Shown one piece after another: positions 28,685 to 38,321 of a stretch of 64,000 nt of DNA. Both the position numbers and the translations under genes were made by a program. This DNA comes from Mariniblastus sp. (GTDB lineage: Bacteria; Planctomycetota; Planctomycetia; Pirellulales; Pirellulaceae). The notes beneath the pieces are model-generated. The model was not told the DNA's origin. It searched no databases and saw nothing but the letters and a program-made list of their open reading frames with translations. The first letter of the stretch is position 1. Each line of letters starts with the position of its first letter. The DNA is taken from NCBI GenBank assembly GCA_022447605.1, contig JAKVBG010000012.1, positions 1-64,000 on the forward strand, given 5' to 3'.

Positions 28685-30154
28685 GTGTCCGTGACTGATT
28701 CTCACCCCAATACGTCCATCCTAAGCCGGTTCGAGGCGCCATGGCGTCGACTCGATCTGCACCCCTCGTCACCGGGGGACCTGGAGCAGCTTTTTCGTCG
28801 CCTGTCTCGGCTGTCTCGATTTGTTTACCTGGACAGCTCCGTCAACACACAATCCTCCGAGGGTCATTCGCTGGGACGGTATTCGTTCATGGCGGCAGAT
28901 CCGATCGACTGGTACGAACTGCAGACGGATTGCCAGCGACCGTTTGATCGACTGCGAGAGGCGGTGGCGCGGTACCCGGCAAACCACTTGCCCGAATTGC
29001 CGCCATTCCAGGGTGGCTTGGCCGGTCTCTTCTCCTACGATTTGAACCGTTCACTCGAACCAATCGAGGCGCCCACGATCGATGAGTTTCAACTGCCGCT
29101 GATTGCCGTGGGAGTTTACGACGTGGTCGTCGCCATCGACCATGTCGAAGATACGGTCCACCTCGTGTCGCAAGGATGGCCCGAAACCGAGCCGGGACGA
29201 AGACAGGAGCAGGCCGACCAACGGTTGCATTATTTTTTCGAGCTGCTGACCTCGGAACTTGAGGTATCGGCTGACCAGCCCTCGGAAACAACGACGGTCA
29301 CTCAACCCGAACTCGCCTTCCCACTGGACGAGCATGCCGGACTGTCCAGCAATTTTTCCCGCTCCGCCTATCTGGCCGCCGTTGAAAAATGCATCGATTA
29401 CATCTACCAGGGTGACGTTTTCCAGGTCAACCTGGCCCAGCGGCTGCTGACGCGCGCCACGATCTCTTCGGCGGAGCTGTACCAGAAAATGCGCTCGGTC
29501 AATCCGGCCCCGTTCTCAGCCTATTTCGACTTGGGCAACGCCCAGATTATCAGCGCATCACCCGAAAGATTTCTCAAGGTGCGCGACAGTGTGGCGGAAA
29601 CCAGGCCAATCAAGGGGACACGACCGCGAACCCGTTACCCCGAAGTGGATCTGAACATGGCACAACAACTGAAGGAGAGTGAAAAAGACCGTTCCGAAAA
29701 TGTGATGATTGTCGACTTGATGCGCAACGACCTGTCCAGGGTCTGCCTGCCGGACTCGGTTCAGGTGAGCCAATGCTGCGAGTTGGAGACTTACCAGAGT
29801 GTGCTGCACCTGGTCTCCGCCGTGCGTGGAACCTTGAAACCGGAATGCGACCTGTTCGACCTGCTGATGGCCGCCTTTCCGGGAGGCTCCATTACAGGGG
29901 CGCCCAAGATTCGGGCCATGCAAATCATTCGGGAGCTGGAACCGACCGCCCGCGGCGCGTATTGCGGCTCGCTGGGGTATATTGGAATGGACGGCAGTAT
30001 GGATTTGAATATCCTGATTCGCACCATCACAGCCAAGGATGGCTGGTGGCAAATCCCGGTAGGCGGCGGAATCGTCAGCCAATCCGACCCGGAGGAAGAG
30101 TATCGTGAAACCTGGACCAAGGCAGCAAGCATGTTGAAGGCAGCCGGTTTATGA
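28685..30154 (+). CDS. pabB: Aminodeoxychorismate synthase component I / anthranilate synthase component I family
   Basis: Chorismate-binding motifs 'YIYQGDVFQVNLAQR', 'IKGTRPR', 'MIVDLMRNDLSRVC', 'FPGGSITGAPKIRAMQIIRELEP'. Confidence 0.88.
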   Translation: MSVTDSHPNTSILSRFEAPWRRLDLHPSSPGDLEQLFRRLSRLSRFVYLDSSVNTQSSEGHSLGRYSFMAADPIDWYELQTDCQRPFDRLREAVARYPANHLPELPPFQGGLAGLFSYDLNRSLEPIEAPTIDEFQLPLIAVGVYDVVVAIDHVEDTVHLVSQGWPETEPGRRQEQADQRLHYFFELLTSELEVSADQPSETTTVTQPELAFPLDEHAGLSSNFSRSAYLAAVEKCIDYIYQGDVFQVNLAQRLLTRATISSAELYQKMRSVNPAPFSAYFDLGNAQIISASPERFLKVRDSVAETRPIKGTRPRTRYPEVDLNMAQQLKESEKDRSENVMIVDLMRNDLSRVCLPDSVQVSQCCELETYQSVLHLVSAVRGTLKPECDLFDLLMAAFPGGSITGAPKIRAMQIIRELEPTARGAYCGSLGYIGMDGSMDLNILIRTITAKDGWWQIPVGGGIVSQSDPEEEYRETWTKAASMLKAAGL

Positions 30155-30789
30155 TCCTTGTTATCGACAACTACGACAGTTTCGTTTTCAACCTGGCGCG
30201 GTATGTCCAGCAACTGGCACCCAACAGCAAGGTGGTTGTTCGTCGCAACGACGAATTGGATATTCCCGCGGTCGAGCAGATGAACCCCCAGGCGATCATC
30301 ATCTCCCCCGGTCCCTGTGGTCCGCAGCAAGCCAACCAAACGCCGGCCATCATTAAGCACTTTTCCGGTCAGACCGCCATGCTGGGGGTCTGCTTGGGGC
30401 ACCAGGCGATCGCCGCCACGTTGGGAGCCAAGGTGGTTCCCTCCGGCCAGCCGATGCACGGCCGAAGCAGCTCGGTGTTTCATGATGGCCACCCTGTCTT
30501 CGACCAGATTCCCTCGCCCTTCACGGCAGGGCGCTATCACTCACTGATCATTGACCCGGCTACCTTACCCGACACGCTTTCGGTCATCGCCCACACGGCA
30601 GACGGGACCATCATGGCCATTGCGCATCGCGACTTGCCCATCATCGGTTATCAGTTCCACCCGGAGTCGGTTTTGACGCCCGAGGGCTATCCCTTGATAC
30701 GCAATTTCCTCTCCCTGGCCGGACTCGATGTACCGACTGACCAACCCACACCGCCCCCGCAAAGCGAACCGAGGTTGTCCACCGCATGA
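30151..30789 (+). CDS. pabA: Aminodeoxychorismate/anthranilate synthase glutamine amidotransferase component
   Basis: 'ILVIDNYDSFVFNLARYVQQL', 'IIISPGPCGP', 'MLGVCLGHQAIA', 'GYQFHPESVLTPEG'; ATGA overlap with pabB. Confidence 0.92.
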   Translation: MILVIDNYDSFVFNLARYVQQLAPNSKVVVRRNDELDIPAVEQMNPQAIIISPGPCGPQQANQTPAIIKHFSGQTAMLGVCLGHQAIAATLGAKVVPSGQPMHGRSSSVFHDGHPVFDQIPSPFTAGRYHSLIIDPATLPDTLSVIAHTADGTIMAIAHRDLPIIGYQFHPESVLTPEGYPLIRNFLSLAGLDVPTDQPTPPPQSEPRLSTA

Positions 30790-31415
30790 TCCTCGAATCG
30801 ATTGTCACAACCCGTTCCCGTTCCGGCGAGACCAACCTCGCCCCGATGGGCCCCTTGTTTGACGGGAATGACGACCGTTTTGAACTGCGGCCGTTCCCCG
30901 GCTCGCAAACCCTGGCCAATCTGATCGAGACCCGCCAAGGCGTGCTGCACGTTACCGACGATGTTGGCATTTATGCCAAGGCGGTCACGGGTCAGCTCGA
31001 TCCGCTGCCACCGATGATCGATGCCACGGTCATCGAGGGGCAAGTGTTGGCCGACACCTGCCGCTGGTACGAATTTGAAGTGACCTTCATCCAGCCCACC
31101 AGTCACCGGACCTCGGTCCATTGCCAAGTGGTCCACTCTGGCCGGATGCGTGATTTTTTCGGTTTCAACCGGGCCAAGGCGATGGTCATCGAGGCGGCGA
31201 TCCTGGCGACCCGAACCGATTTTCTACCGCTCGAGGAAATCCTGCAGCAATTCGGGCATTTTGAGAACGTGATTGGGAAAACGGGTGGGACCGCGGAACG
31301 GGAGGCTTTCGAACGATTGCAGAATTACGTAAATTCCTGTTCCCCCTCAGGCGAAGCGGGGCTCTCGGGTTCGCCTGATGAAAAAGTCCTTACCCCACCA
31401 CGCAAACCGGATTGA
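30786..31415 (+). CDS. DUF447 family protein (H4MPT-associated)
   Basis: 'ILESIVTTRSRSGETNLAPMGPLF', 'VIEAAILATRTDFLPLEEI'; overlaps pabA stop and RFA-P synthase start. Confidence 0.8.
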   Translation: MILESIVTTRSRSGETNLAPMGPLFDGNDDRFELRPFPGSQTLANLIETRQGVLHVTDDVGIYAKAVTGQLDPLPPMIDATVIEGQVLADTCRWYEFEVTFIQPTSHRTSVHCQVVHSGRMRDFFGFNRAKAMVIEAAILATRTDFLPLEEILQQFGHFENVIGKTGGTAEREAFERLQNYVNSCSPSGEAGLSGSPDEKVLTPPRKPD

Positions 31416-32437
31416 AAAAGATTGTGAATCGCGTCGTAACGGTCTCCGCACCCAGCCGGTTACATTTCGGCCTCTACTCGGTCGGTCAGCAGGACCGAAA
31501 GTTTGGCGGCATCGGTTTGATGATCCAGGATCCGAGGCACATCGTCGAGATTGCCGAGACCGATCCAGGCAATCAAATGTCCCAGCCCGGCTCGACCTTG
31601 ACAGCCGAATGGATCGAAAAATGGCGGCGGGGATTTGCAGGCAATCTTTTGGAACCGTTTGACCCCAACCGCTTTCACGTCACCATTGCCTCCGACTCCC
31701 TCTCCCACTTACCGCGCCACATTGGACTCGGCTCCGGGACCCAACTCGCTTTCAGTACGGCGGTCGGGCTTTCCACATTCTTCAACCAACCGATCCCGTC
31801 CCCGGGTGAAATTGCAGCAGTGATGGACAGGGCAGGGCGGTCCGCCATTGGCAGTTACGGATTTTTCCAAGGTGGCTTCCTGGTCGACCGGGGAATTAAT
31901 CAGGGAGAAGTAATTGCTCCCCTCGATTTGAGACTGGAATTTCCCGCGGAATGGCCGATCGTACTCGTCCTGCCCGAACATCAACAGGGACTCAGTGGCA
32001 AACCGGAAACTGTCGCGTTTGAACAGATTGAACCGACCCCTCCCGCCTTCCGTCAAAAGATGATCGAGCTGGTGCGGGGTCAAATTGTTCCCGCCCTGGC
32101 CGCCTCCGATTACGATTCGTTTGCCGAGGCTCTCTATGAATACGGTTACGGGGCAGGTGATCACTTTTCGGGAATTCAGAACGGGCCCTATAATGGTCCC
32201 GTGGCAACCGAGTTGGTCCGAAAAATACGGGATTTGGGTGTCGCCGCAACGGGGCAGAGTTCCTGGGGACCTTGTATTTTTGCCATCGCCCGCGACGATG
32301 AACAGGCGAGAACGTTGATCGACGCGCTCCAAGACGACGTAGCCCGGGGACAGCTGGACGGAAACTTCCGGTTCCTGCTGACCCGCGCTGACAATTCCGG
32401 GGCCATCACCAGGACCCGGCAAACCGCAACCCGGTAA
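31412..32437 (+). CDS. Beta-ribofuranosylaminobenzene 5'-phosphate (RFA-P) synthase, GHMP-kinase-like
   Basis: 'SAPSRLHFGLYSVGQQDRKFGGIGLMI', 'LPRHIGLGSGTQLAFSTAVGLS', 'GRSAIGSYGFFQGGFLVDRG'; TTG start overlapping the preceding stop. Confidence 0.88.
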   Translation: MKKIVNRVVTVSAPSRLHFGLYSVGQQDRKFGGIGLMIQDPRHIVEIAETDPGNQMSQPGSTLTAEWIEKWRRGFAGNLLEPFDPNRFHVTIASDSLSHLPRHIGLGSGTQLAFSTAVGLSTFFNQPIPSPGEIAAVMDRAGRSAIGSYGFFQGGFLVDRGINQGEVIAPLDLRLEFPAEWPIVLVLPEHQQGLSGKPETVAFEQIEPTPPAFRQKMIELVRGQIVPALAASDYDSFAEALYEYGYGAGDHFSGIQNGPYNGPVATELVRKIRDLGVAATGQSSWGPCIFAIARDDEQARTLIDALQDDVARGQLDGNFRFLLTRADNSGAITRTRQTATR

Positions 32438-32452
32438 TGGGTAGACCAGAGA

Positions 32453-33178
32453 ATGATTCGTTTAGGTATCAATATCGATCACGTCGCCACGGTTCGCCAG
32501 GCGCGCAAGACCTTTGAACCCGATCCTGTGGAAGCCGCCACCATGGCCGAACGTGGAGGAGCCGATCAGATCACGGCGCATCTCCGGGCCGACCGGCGCC
32601 ACATCCAGGATTATGATATCGAGGCGCTGAGTGCCGCCGTCCAGGTAAAATTCAACTTTGAATGCGCTTCCGAAGAGGAGATGTTATCCATCGCCTGCCG
32701 TCTCAAACCTGACCAGGTCTGTCTCGTCCCGGAAAACCGGCAGGAAATCACAACCGAGGGTGGACTCGATGTGGTAACCCACCGTGACACGATCGCACGT
32801 TCCGTGGATCGACTGCAACAAAACGGCATATTCGTCAGCCTGTTTGTTGACCCCGAGACAACGCAGATTGCGGCGGCCGCTGAACTCGGTGTCGAAGCGG
32901 TCGAATTGCACACCGGTGCCTACAGCAACGCGCAAACCGCGGAACAGCTCCAACAAGAACTGGCCAAGCTGGAAGTGGCTTCCGCTCAGGTTGCCGCCTC
33001 CCCCCTCCGTTTGCATGCCGGTCACGGGCTGAACTATTCGAACGTCCAACCCGTCGCCAGGATTGCCGAGCTAGAAGAATTGAACATCGGGCATAGCGTA
33101 ATTGCACGATCGATCTCGGTGGGCATGGAATCAGCAGTCCGCGAAATGAAACAACTGATTTCCCTGGCCGTCACCTAA
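32453..33178 (+). CDS. pdxJ: Pyridoxine 5'-phosphate synthase
   Basis: '[17 protein letters not shown]', '[18 protein letters not shown]', 'VELHTGAY', '[12 protein letters not shown]', '[16 protein letters not shown]'. Confidence 0.96.
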   Translation: MIRLGINIDHVATVRQARKTFEPDPVEAATMAERGGADQITAHLRADRRHIQDYDIEALSAAVQVKFNFECASEEEMLSIACRLKPDQVCLVPENRQEITTEGGLDVVTHRDTIARSVDRLQQNGIFVSLFVDPETTQIAAAAELGVEAVELHTGAYSNAQTAEQLQQELAKLEVASAQVAASPLRLHAGHGLNYSNVQPVARIAELEELNIGHSVIARSISVGMESAVREMKQLISLAVT

Positions 33179-33297
33179 GATCCAGCACCCCTAAGTGCCG
33201 GCCATGCTGCTATTCAAACCGGGTGAACGACGTTATCATCAGCGTACGGTCGTCAATCGATCGGCACGTTCCGTTTTCAGTGAGCAGGAGATTTGCC

Positions 33298-34197
33298 ATG
33301 ACACGCAGAGGATCAAGTTTTGCCGGGCTTTCGGTGGCCCTTGTCACCCCGTTTCGTGATGGCAAACTGGACAAACCCGCCTTGCGCGACCAGATCGAAT
33401 TTCAACTCGAAGCCGGAACCGATTGCCTGGTGCCGGTCGGGACAACCGGCGAATCCCCAACGTTAAGCCACCCGGAACATGAGGAAGTCATTTCCGAAGT
33501 GATCCAGTTGACGGCCGGGCGGGCCAAGGTGATGGCGGGCACCGGTTCCAACAGTACGGCCGAGGCGATCAGCCTGACCCAGTGGGCCGCCAACGAAGGG
33601 GCGGATGCCACCCTGCAAGTCGCCCCGTATTACAACAAGCCGACCCAGGAGGGGATGTACCAGCACTACAAGGCGATTTCCGAATCCGTCGACATCCCGA
33701 TCTGTGTCTACAACATCCCAGGGCGAACAGGGCGCAACATCGAACCGGAGACGATTGCCCGCATGGCCGAATTCTCGAATATCACGATGGTCAAGGAGGC
33801 GACCGGATCGATGGACCAGGCCTCGCAGGTCCTCTCGATGACCGACCTGACCGTGCTGAGCGGAGATGACTCGATGACGTTGCCGCTGTTGAGCATCGGG
33901 GCCGAAGGGGTCGTATCGGTTGTCGGCAACATCGTCCCCCGCGACATGATTGCGATGGTCCGCAGTTTTGCCCAGGGAGACGCGGAAGAAGCCCGCACCT
34001 GGCATCACAAGTTGTTCCCTCTCTGCCGCGACCTGCTGAGCATCGCCACCAACCCGATTCCGCTTAAGGCCGCCATGGCCGAACTCGGTCGTGACACGGG
34101 AGAATTACGCCTGCCGATGACACCTCTGGACGAATCGCAGATGGCGTTTCTCCGCAAAACACTCGCCCAGTACGGCCTGGAAGCGGTCGCGGTCTAG
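33298..34197 (+). CDS. dapA: 4-hydroxy-tetrahydrodipicolinate synthase
   Basis: '[16 protein letters not shown]', '[20 protein letters not shown]', '[17 protein letters not shown]', '[11 protein letters not shown]', 'VKEATGS'. Confidence 0.94.
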   Translation: MTRRGSSFAGLSVALVTPFRDGKLDKPALRDQIEFQLEAGTDCLVPVGTTGESPTLSHPEHEEVISEVIQLTAGRAKVMAGTGSNSTAEAISLTQWAANEGADATLQVAPYYNKPTQEGMYQHYKAISESVDIPICVYNIPGRTGRNIEPETIARMAEFSNITMVKEATGSMDQASQVLSMTDLTVLSGDDSMTLPLLSIGAEGVVSVVGNIVPRDMIAMVRSFAQGDAEEARTWHHKLFPLCRDLLSIATNPIPLKAAMAELGRDTGELRLPMTPLDESQMAFLRKTLAQYGLEAVAV

Positions 34198-34275
34198 AAG
34201 CCCCGTCGTTTCCCGAAACCTGGTTTCTGTGGATCGCATCCGGTTCGCTGGATGACACCGGCGGTTCGCTTGGTT

Positions 34276-34815
34276 CTAGTCGTTCCGTTTGAGCAAACCG
34301 GCGCTGGAGTCAAAATACTTCCTGCGACGAGACTCGCTTTGAGCCGGGTCCCCATGCGATTGCCGTTGCTCAAGATCCCGCAACATCGCGATCGTGTAAC
34401 GGCACTTGAGCGATTTCAGGCGAAACTCGATATACGCAGACGGGTCCGGGCCGAGCGTTCCCTGCAGGTATTTCCCCATCTCTTCCGCAGTCGGAACCCC
34501 GATCTGGTTGCGCCGCCAAATTTCTCCCAGCGTGTGGATTCCTGCGTCCCTTCGACTGTTGATATGGGACAGCCGCTGGAGCAGTGTCTCTTCCTCCCGC
34601 AAGGCCTGCTCGACTTCGGCGGCATCCGAGGGATCGAGCATCTCGTCCAGGTAAGCTTCCAGATCGGCGTCGGTAAACTCGTGCTCCACGACTGCATCCA
34701 AGTGAAAAGGAGGGTTAATCTCGTTGCCCCACATCGGGTAAACCCCAAGTTTAATCCAGCCCCTTGCAAGCGACAAGTTGTCCACCGGCATCCAGGCTCC
34801 CGCTGGCTCTCCCAC
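34276..34815 (-). CDS. Hypothetical protein
   Basis: ORF with acidic N-terminal 'FTDADLEAYLDEMLDPSDAAEVEQALREEETLLQRL'; start uncertain. Confidence 0.6.
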   Translation of the reverse strand: MGEPAGAWMPVDNLSLARGWIKLGVYPMWGNEINPPFHLDAVVEHEFTDADLEAYLDEMLDPSDAAEVEQALREEETLLQRLSHINSRRDAGIHTLGEIWRRNQIGVPTAEEMGKYLQGTLGPDPSAYIEFRLKSLKCRYTIAMLRDLEQRQSHGDPAQSESRRRKYFDSSAGLLKRND

Positions 34816-34879
34816 ACGGCAACAAATTTGTTACCATGGGATCATCGCTCCCACGAATTCCAAACAGAAGGAACTTTAC

Positions 34880-36466
34880 GTGACACGCCGTATTTTGTTG
34901 ACCCTCGGCTCCGCCTTCCTCGGCGCCGGCCTGTTCCTGGCCAGTGGGCAGACCTCCTATGCGCAACAACCGGAATCTGCCGTCACGGCCCAGGGCCGAG
35001 TCTTCGAAGATATCGACAAGGATGGCAGATTCGGGGCGGGTGACGCGCCGCTGAAAGGGGTGCGGGTTTCCAATGGTGACCAGATCGTTGAGACCGATTC
35101 AGATGGTCATTACGAACTGCCGCTGTCGGGTGAGTCGATCATTTTTGTGACCAAGCCAACCGGGTTTCGCACAGCACTGAACCGACAAAATTTGCCAATG
35201 TTCTTTTACATCCACAAGCCTGACGGTTCGCCCAAATTGCGGTTTCCTGGCTCATCACCTACGGGGCCTTTACCGCGCTCCATCGATTTCCCGCTCTACC
35301 GTCAAGATGAACCGGAGCAATTCCAGGTACTCCTGTTTGGGGATCCTCAGCCGAGGAACATCACCGAGGTCGATTACATCACCCGCGACGTGATGACCGA
35401 ACTGATCGATACCCCTGCCAAGTTTGGAGTAACGCTGGGTGATATCGTGTTCGACGACCTGGACGTTTTCAAGCCGCTCAACGATGCGGTCAGCCTGGCG
35501 GGAATCCCCTGGTACAACGTGATTGGCAACCACGACCTGAACCTGGATGCGCCCAACCGACAGTACGTCAACGAGACATTTGAGAGCATTTATGGACCGA
35601 CGTATTTTTCCTTTGATTACGGACGCGTCCATTTCGTGGTACTGGACAGCATTGACTGGTTGCCGGCCGCGGGAGACCAGGGGGGCAAATACCAGGGCAA
35701 GCTCGGCGCGACCCAGCTGGACTGGGTCAAGCGGGACCTTGCATCCATTCCCGATTCCCAGATGGTCGTCCTGTTGATGCACATTCCAATCGGCAACTTG
35801 AAAGATTGCCAGGATCTGTACCGTTTGATCGAGCAACGCCCCCATTGCATTTCCATCTCGGGGCATGTTCACCAGCACGAACACCTGTTCCTGACCGACA
35901 AAGACGGCTGGCAAGGCAAAGCACCTCATCATCACGTGATCAACGTGACGGTCAGCGGAAGCTGGTGGTCCGGCCAGAAAGACGTACGAGGAGTCCCTCA
36001 TTCGACCATGTCCGACGGGGCGCCCAACGGCTATTCCATCCTGTCGTTCGACGAGCAGGGGTACCAGATTGATTTCAAGGCCGCCGGCAGCGATGAAAAG
36101 ATGGGAATCCGAATCGACAACGAGATTCCGATCAACCGGGCGGCCGACTACGAAGTCGCCGTCAATGTCTACAATGGATCGGAGAAAACGGTTGTTCGCA
36201 TGAGCGTTGACGGCTACTCGGAATGGTCTCAACTGGAAAAGCGAAAAGTAGTTGACCCATGGCTGAAGAAGTTGAGCGACGAGGAAAAGAAGGTCACCCC
36301 GGCGATCCAGCCGAAATTGTCGGAGCCGAGACCGTCTTCCCACCTCTGGTTCGGCAAGTTGCCGGGCAATCTCGAGCCAGGTTTGTATATCCTCAAGGTC
36401 GAAGCAACCGACATGCATGGCCAGGTTTTCGTGGCCCGCCAGACGTTTCGTATTACGGGGGAATAA
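34880..36466 (+). CDS. Secreted calcineurin-like metallophosphoesterase with N- and C-terminal accessory domains
   Basis: GTG start at 34880; signal peptide; '[10 protein letters not shown]', '[13 protein letters not shown]', 'VIGNHDLN', 'SGHVHQHEH'. Confidence 0.9.
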   Translation: MTRRILLTLGSAFLGAGLFLASGQTSYAQQPESAVTAQGRVFEDIDKDGRFGAGDAPLKGVRVSNGDQIVETDSDGHYELPLSGESIIFVTKPTGFRTALNRQNLPMFFYIHKPDGSPKLRFPGSSPTGPLPRSIDFPLYRQDEPEQFQVLLFGDPQPRNITEVDYITRDVMTELIDTPAKFGVTLGDIVFDDLDVFKPLNDAVSLAGIPWYNVIGNHDLNLDAPNRQYVNETFESIYGPTYFSFDYGRVHFVVLDSIDWLPAAGDQGGKYQGKLGATQLDWVKRDLASIPDSQMVVLLMHIPIGNLKDCQDLYRLIEQRPHCISISGHVHQHEHLFLTDKDGWQGKAPHHHVINVTVSGSWWSGQKDVRGVPHSTMSDGAPNGYSILSFDEQGYQIDFKAAGSDEKMGIRIDNEIPINRAADYEVAVNVYNGSEKTVVRMSVDGYSEWSQLEKRKVVDPWLKKLSDEEKKVTPAIQPKLSEPRPSSHLWFGKLPGNLEPGLYILKVEATDMHGQVFVARQTFRITGE

Positions 36467-36512
36467 CCTCCCCACCAGAACGTGGTTCCGCAAGAGTCGC
36501 CTGCCTGCGACA

Positions 36513-37142
36513 ATGGAACCCCTCATTCATCCAAAGAAATTTGACAGGAAGACCGTGAAACAACAACAGGAACTGGAACAAAACGTTGATCTCGAGGCGA
36601 TCAAAACCGCCGTTCGTTCAATCCTGATCGCCGTGGGAGAAGATCCCGACCGTCCCGGCTTGCAGGAAACTCCGCGCCGCGTGGCTAAAATGTACGAGGA
36701 GATGTTCGCGGGATTGCATATCCAACCGGAACGCCATCTCAAGGTCGTGTTTCCGGAATCGTACGATGAAATGGTACTGATCCGGGATATTCCCTTTACC
36801 AGCATGTGCGAACATCACCTGCTACCGTTCAGCGGTGTGGCCCACGTCGCCTACATTCCGAACGGCAAGGTCACCGGGCTCAGTAAATTGGCCCGCGTCG
36901 TCGAAGAGATAGCCCGTCGGCCGCAGGTCCAGGAACGGATGACCCAGGCAATCGCCGACATGGTCAATGAACACCTCAACACGATGGGAGTCGCGGTTGT
37001 GGTCAGCGCGGAACATTCCTGCATGTCGATACGCGGGATTCGCAAGCACGGTAGCACCACCGTGACCAGCGCTTTGCGTGGCATTTTCAAGACGAACCAA
37101 TCGACCCGCGCCGAGTTCATGTCCCTGATCAAGGGGAAATAA
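36513..37142 (+). CDS. folE: GTP cyclohydrolase I
   Basis: '[26 protein letters not shown]', '[32 protein letters not shown]', '[22 protein letters not shown]'. Confidence 0.96.
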   Translation: MEPLIHPKKFDRKTVKQQQELEQNVDLEAIKTAVRSILIAVGEDPDRPGLQETPRRVAKMYEEMFAGLHIQPERHLKVVFPESYDEMVLIRDIPFTSMCEHHLLPFSGVAHVAYIPNGKVTGLSKLARVVEEIARRPQVQERMTQAIADMVNEHLNTMGVAVVVSAEHSCMSIRGIRKHGSTTVTSALRGIFKTNQSTRAEFMSLIKGK

Positions 37143-37532
37143 ACGATCCCCTGCCCGCGGAGGTTGCGCGGCAAAACAGAGCCTGAGGGACCAGAACCCC
37201 TGGCTACGGCTCGGTTTCACGGCAGGGGCAAAGGCGTGACGCAACAATCGTAATATTCGCTAACACCGATCTGTCAGGCGCGCGCGCCTCGACGATCGTA
37301 CCTCGCATGGGGCGCGGCGACTCGATTTTGCAGAATGCTGACAAGAATGAGTCGCCCCCCATCCATTTTGGGCCTACGCTTGCCATGGTGGACCATTCGC
37401 CCGAAGGCGAGTCGCGCAAGCTGGCCTCTTCAGTGAACTGTTTCACAAACGAACACCCCCACGGGTGACCGGAGCGGCAATCACCCGATTGCTTCATTTC
37501 CGAAGCAAAAATTCTCTTCCTCTGGATCGATC

Positions 37533-38300
37533 ATGATTCATGTACGAAAACTGAAAAAGACCTATTCCGATCTGCAGCAGGGTGAATTCGTCGCCTTGAA
37601 CGGAATCGATTTCGATGCGATGCCGGGGCAAATATACGGTTTACTGGGACCCAACGGGGCGGGCAAAACAACCGCGCTCAGAATTCTCAGCACAGTCCTG
37701 AAGCCGACCAGCGGAATTGCCACAATCAACGGTTACAACGTCGTGACCGATCCCGCCCAGGTGCGGCATCAGATCGGATTCGTCTCGACCAACACGGCGA
37801 TCTATGACCGGATGACGGCCTGGGAGATCATCCGTTTCTTCGGTTTACTTTACGGCATGTCGGCCGATGAATTGCAGATCCGGATGGAGGCGATCTTTGA
37901 TCGTTTTCAGATGAACAATATCCGGCACGTGCTGGGCAGTGCCATGTCAACCGGCATGAAACAGAAAGTCTCTATTGCCCGAGCCATCATCCACGATCCG
38001 CCCGTATTGATCTTTGACGAGGCAACCTCAGGACTCGACATCCTGGTAGCCCGGGAAGTGCTGAAGACGATTGAACGGTTGAGAGAGCAGGGGAAATGCA
38101 TTCTCTTCTCGTCCCACATCATGTCCGAGGTCCATCGACTCTGCGATCAGGTCGCCATCTTGAACCGAGGGGAATTGCTGGCCGAGGGGACGATCAGTGA
38201 ATTATCCGACCGTTACGAACAGCCAGACCTGGAAGAGCTGTTTTTTCGACTCATCGCCAACCACGAACAAAACCGGGAACCGGTCAACGCGCTGGTTTAA
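37533..38300 (+). CDS. ABC transporter ATP-binding protein (NatA-like)
   Basis: Walker [13 protein letters not shown], Walker [15 protein letters not shown]. Confidence 0.92.
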   Translation: MIHVRKLKKTYSDLQQGEFVALNGIDFDAMPGQIYGLLGPNGAGKTTALRILSTVLKPTSGIATINGYNVVTDPAQVRHQIGFVSTNTAIYDRMTAWEIIRFFGLLYGMSADELQIRMEAIFDRFQMNNIRHVLGSAMSTGMKQKVSIARAIIHDPPVLIFDEATSGLDILVAREVLKTIERLREQGKCILFSSHIMSEVHRLCDQVAILNRGELLAEGTISELSDRYEQPDLEELFFRLIANHEQNREPVNALV

Positions 38301-38321
38301 ACGGGAGACCTGCTGAATCTG

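Noticed and set aside
35270-36526. 418-aa minus-strand ORF
   Set aside because: Antisense to the metallophosphoesterase.
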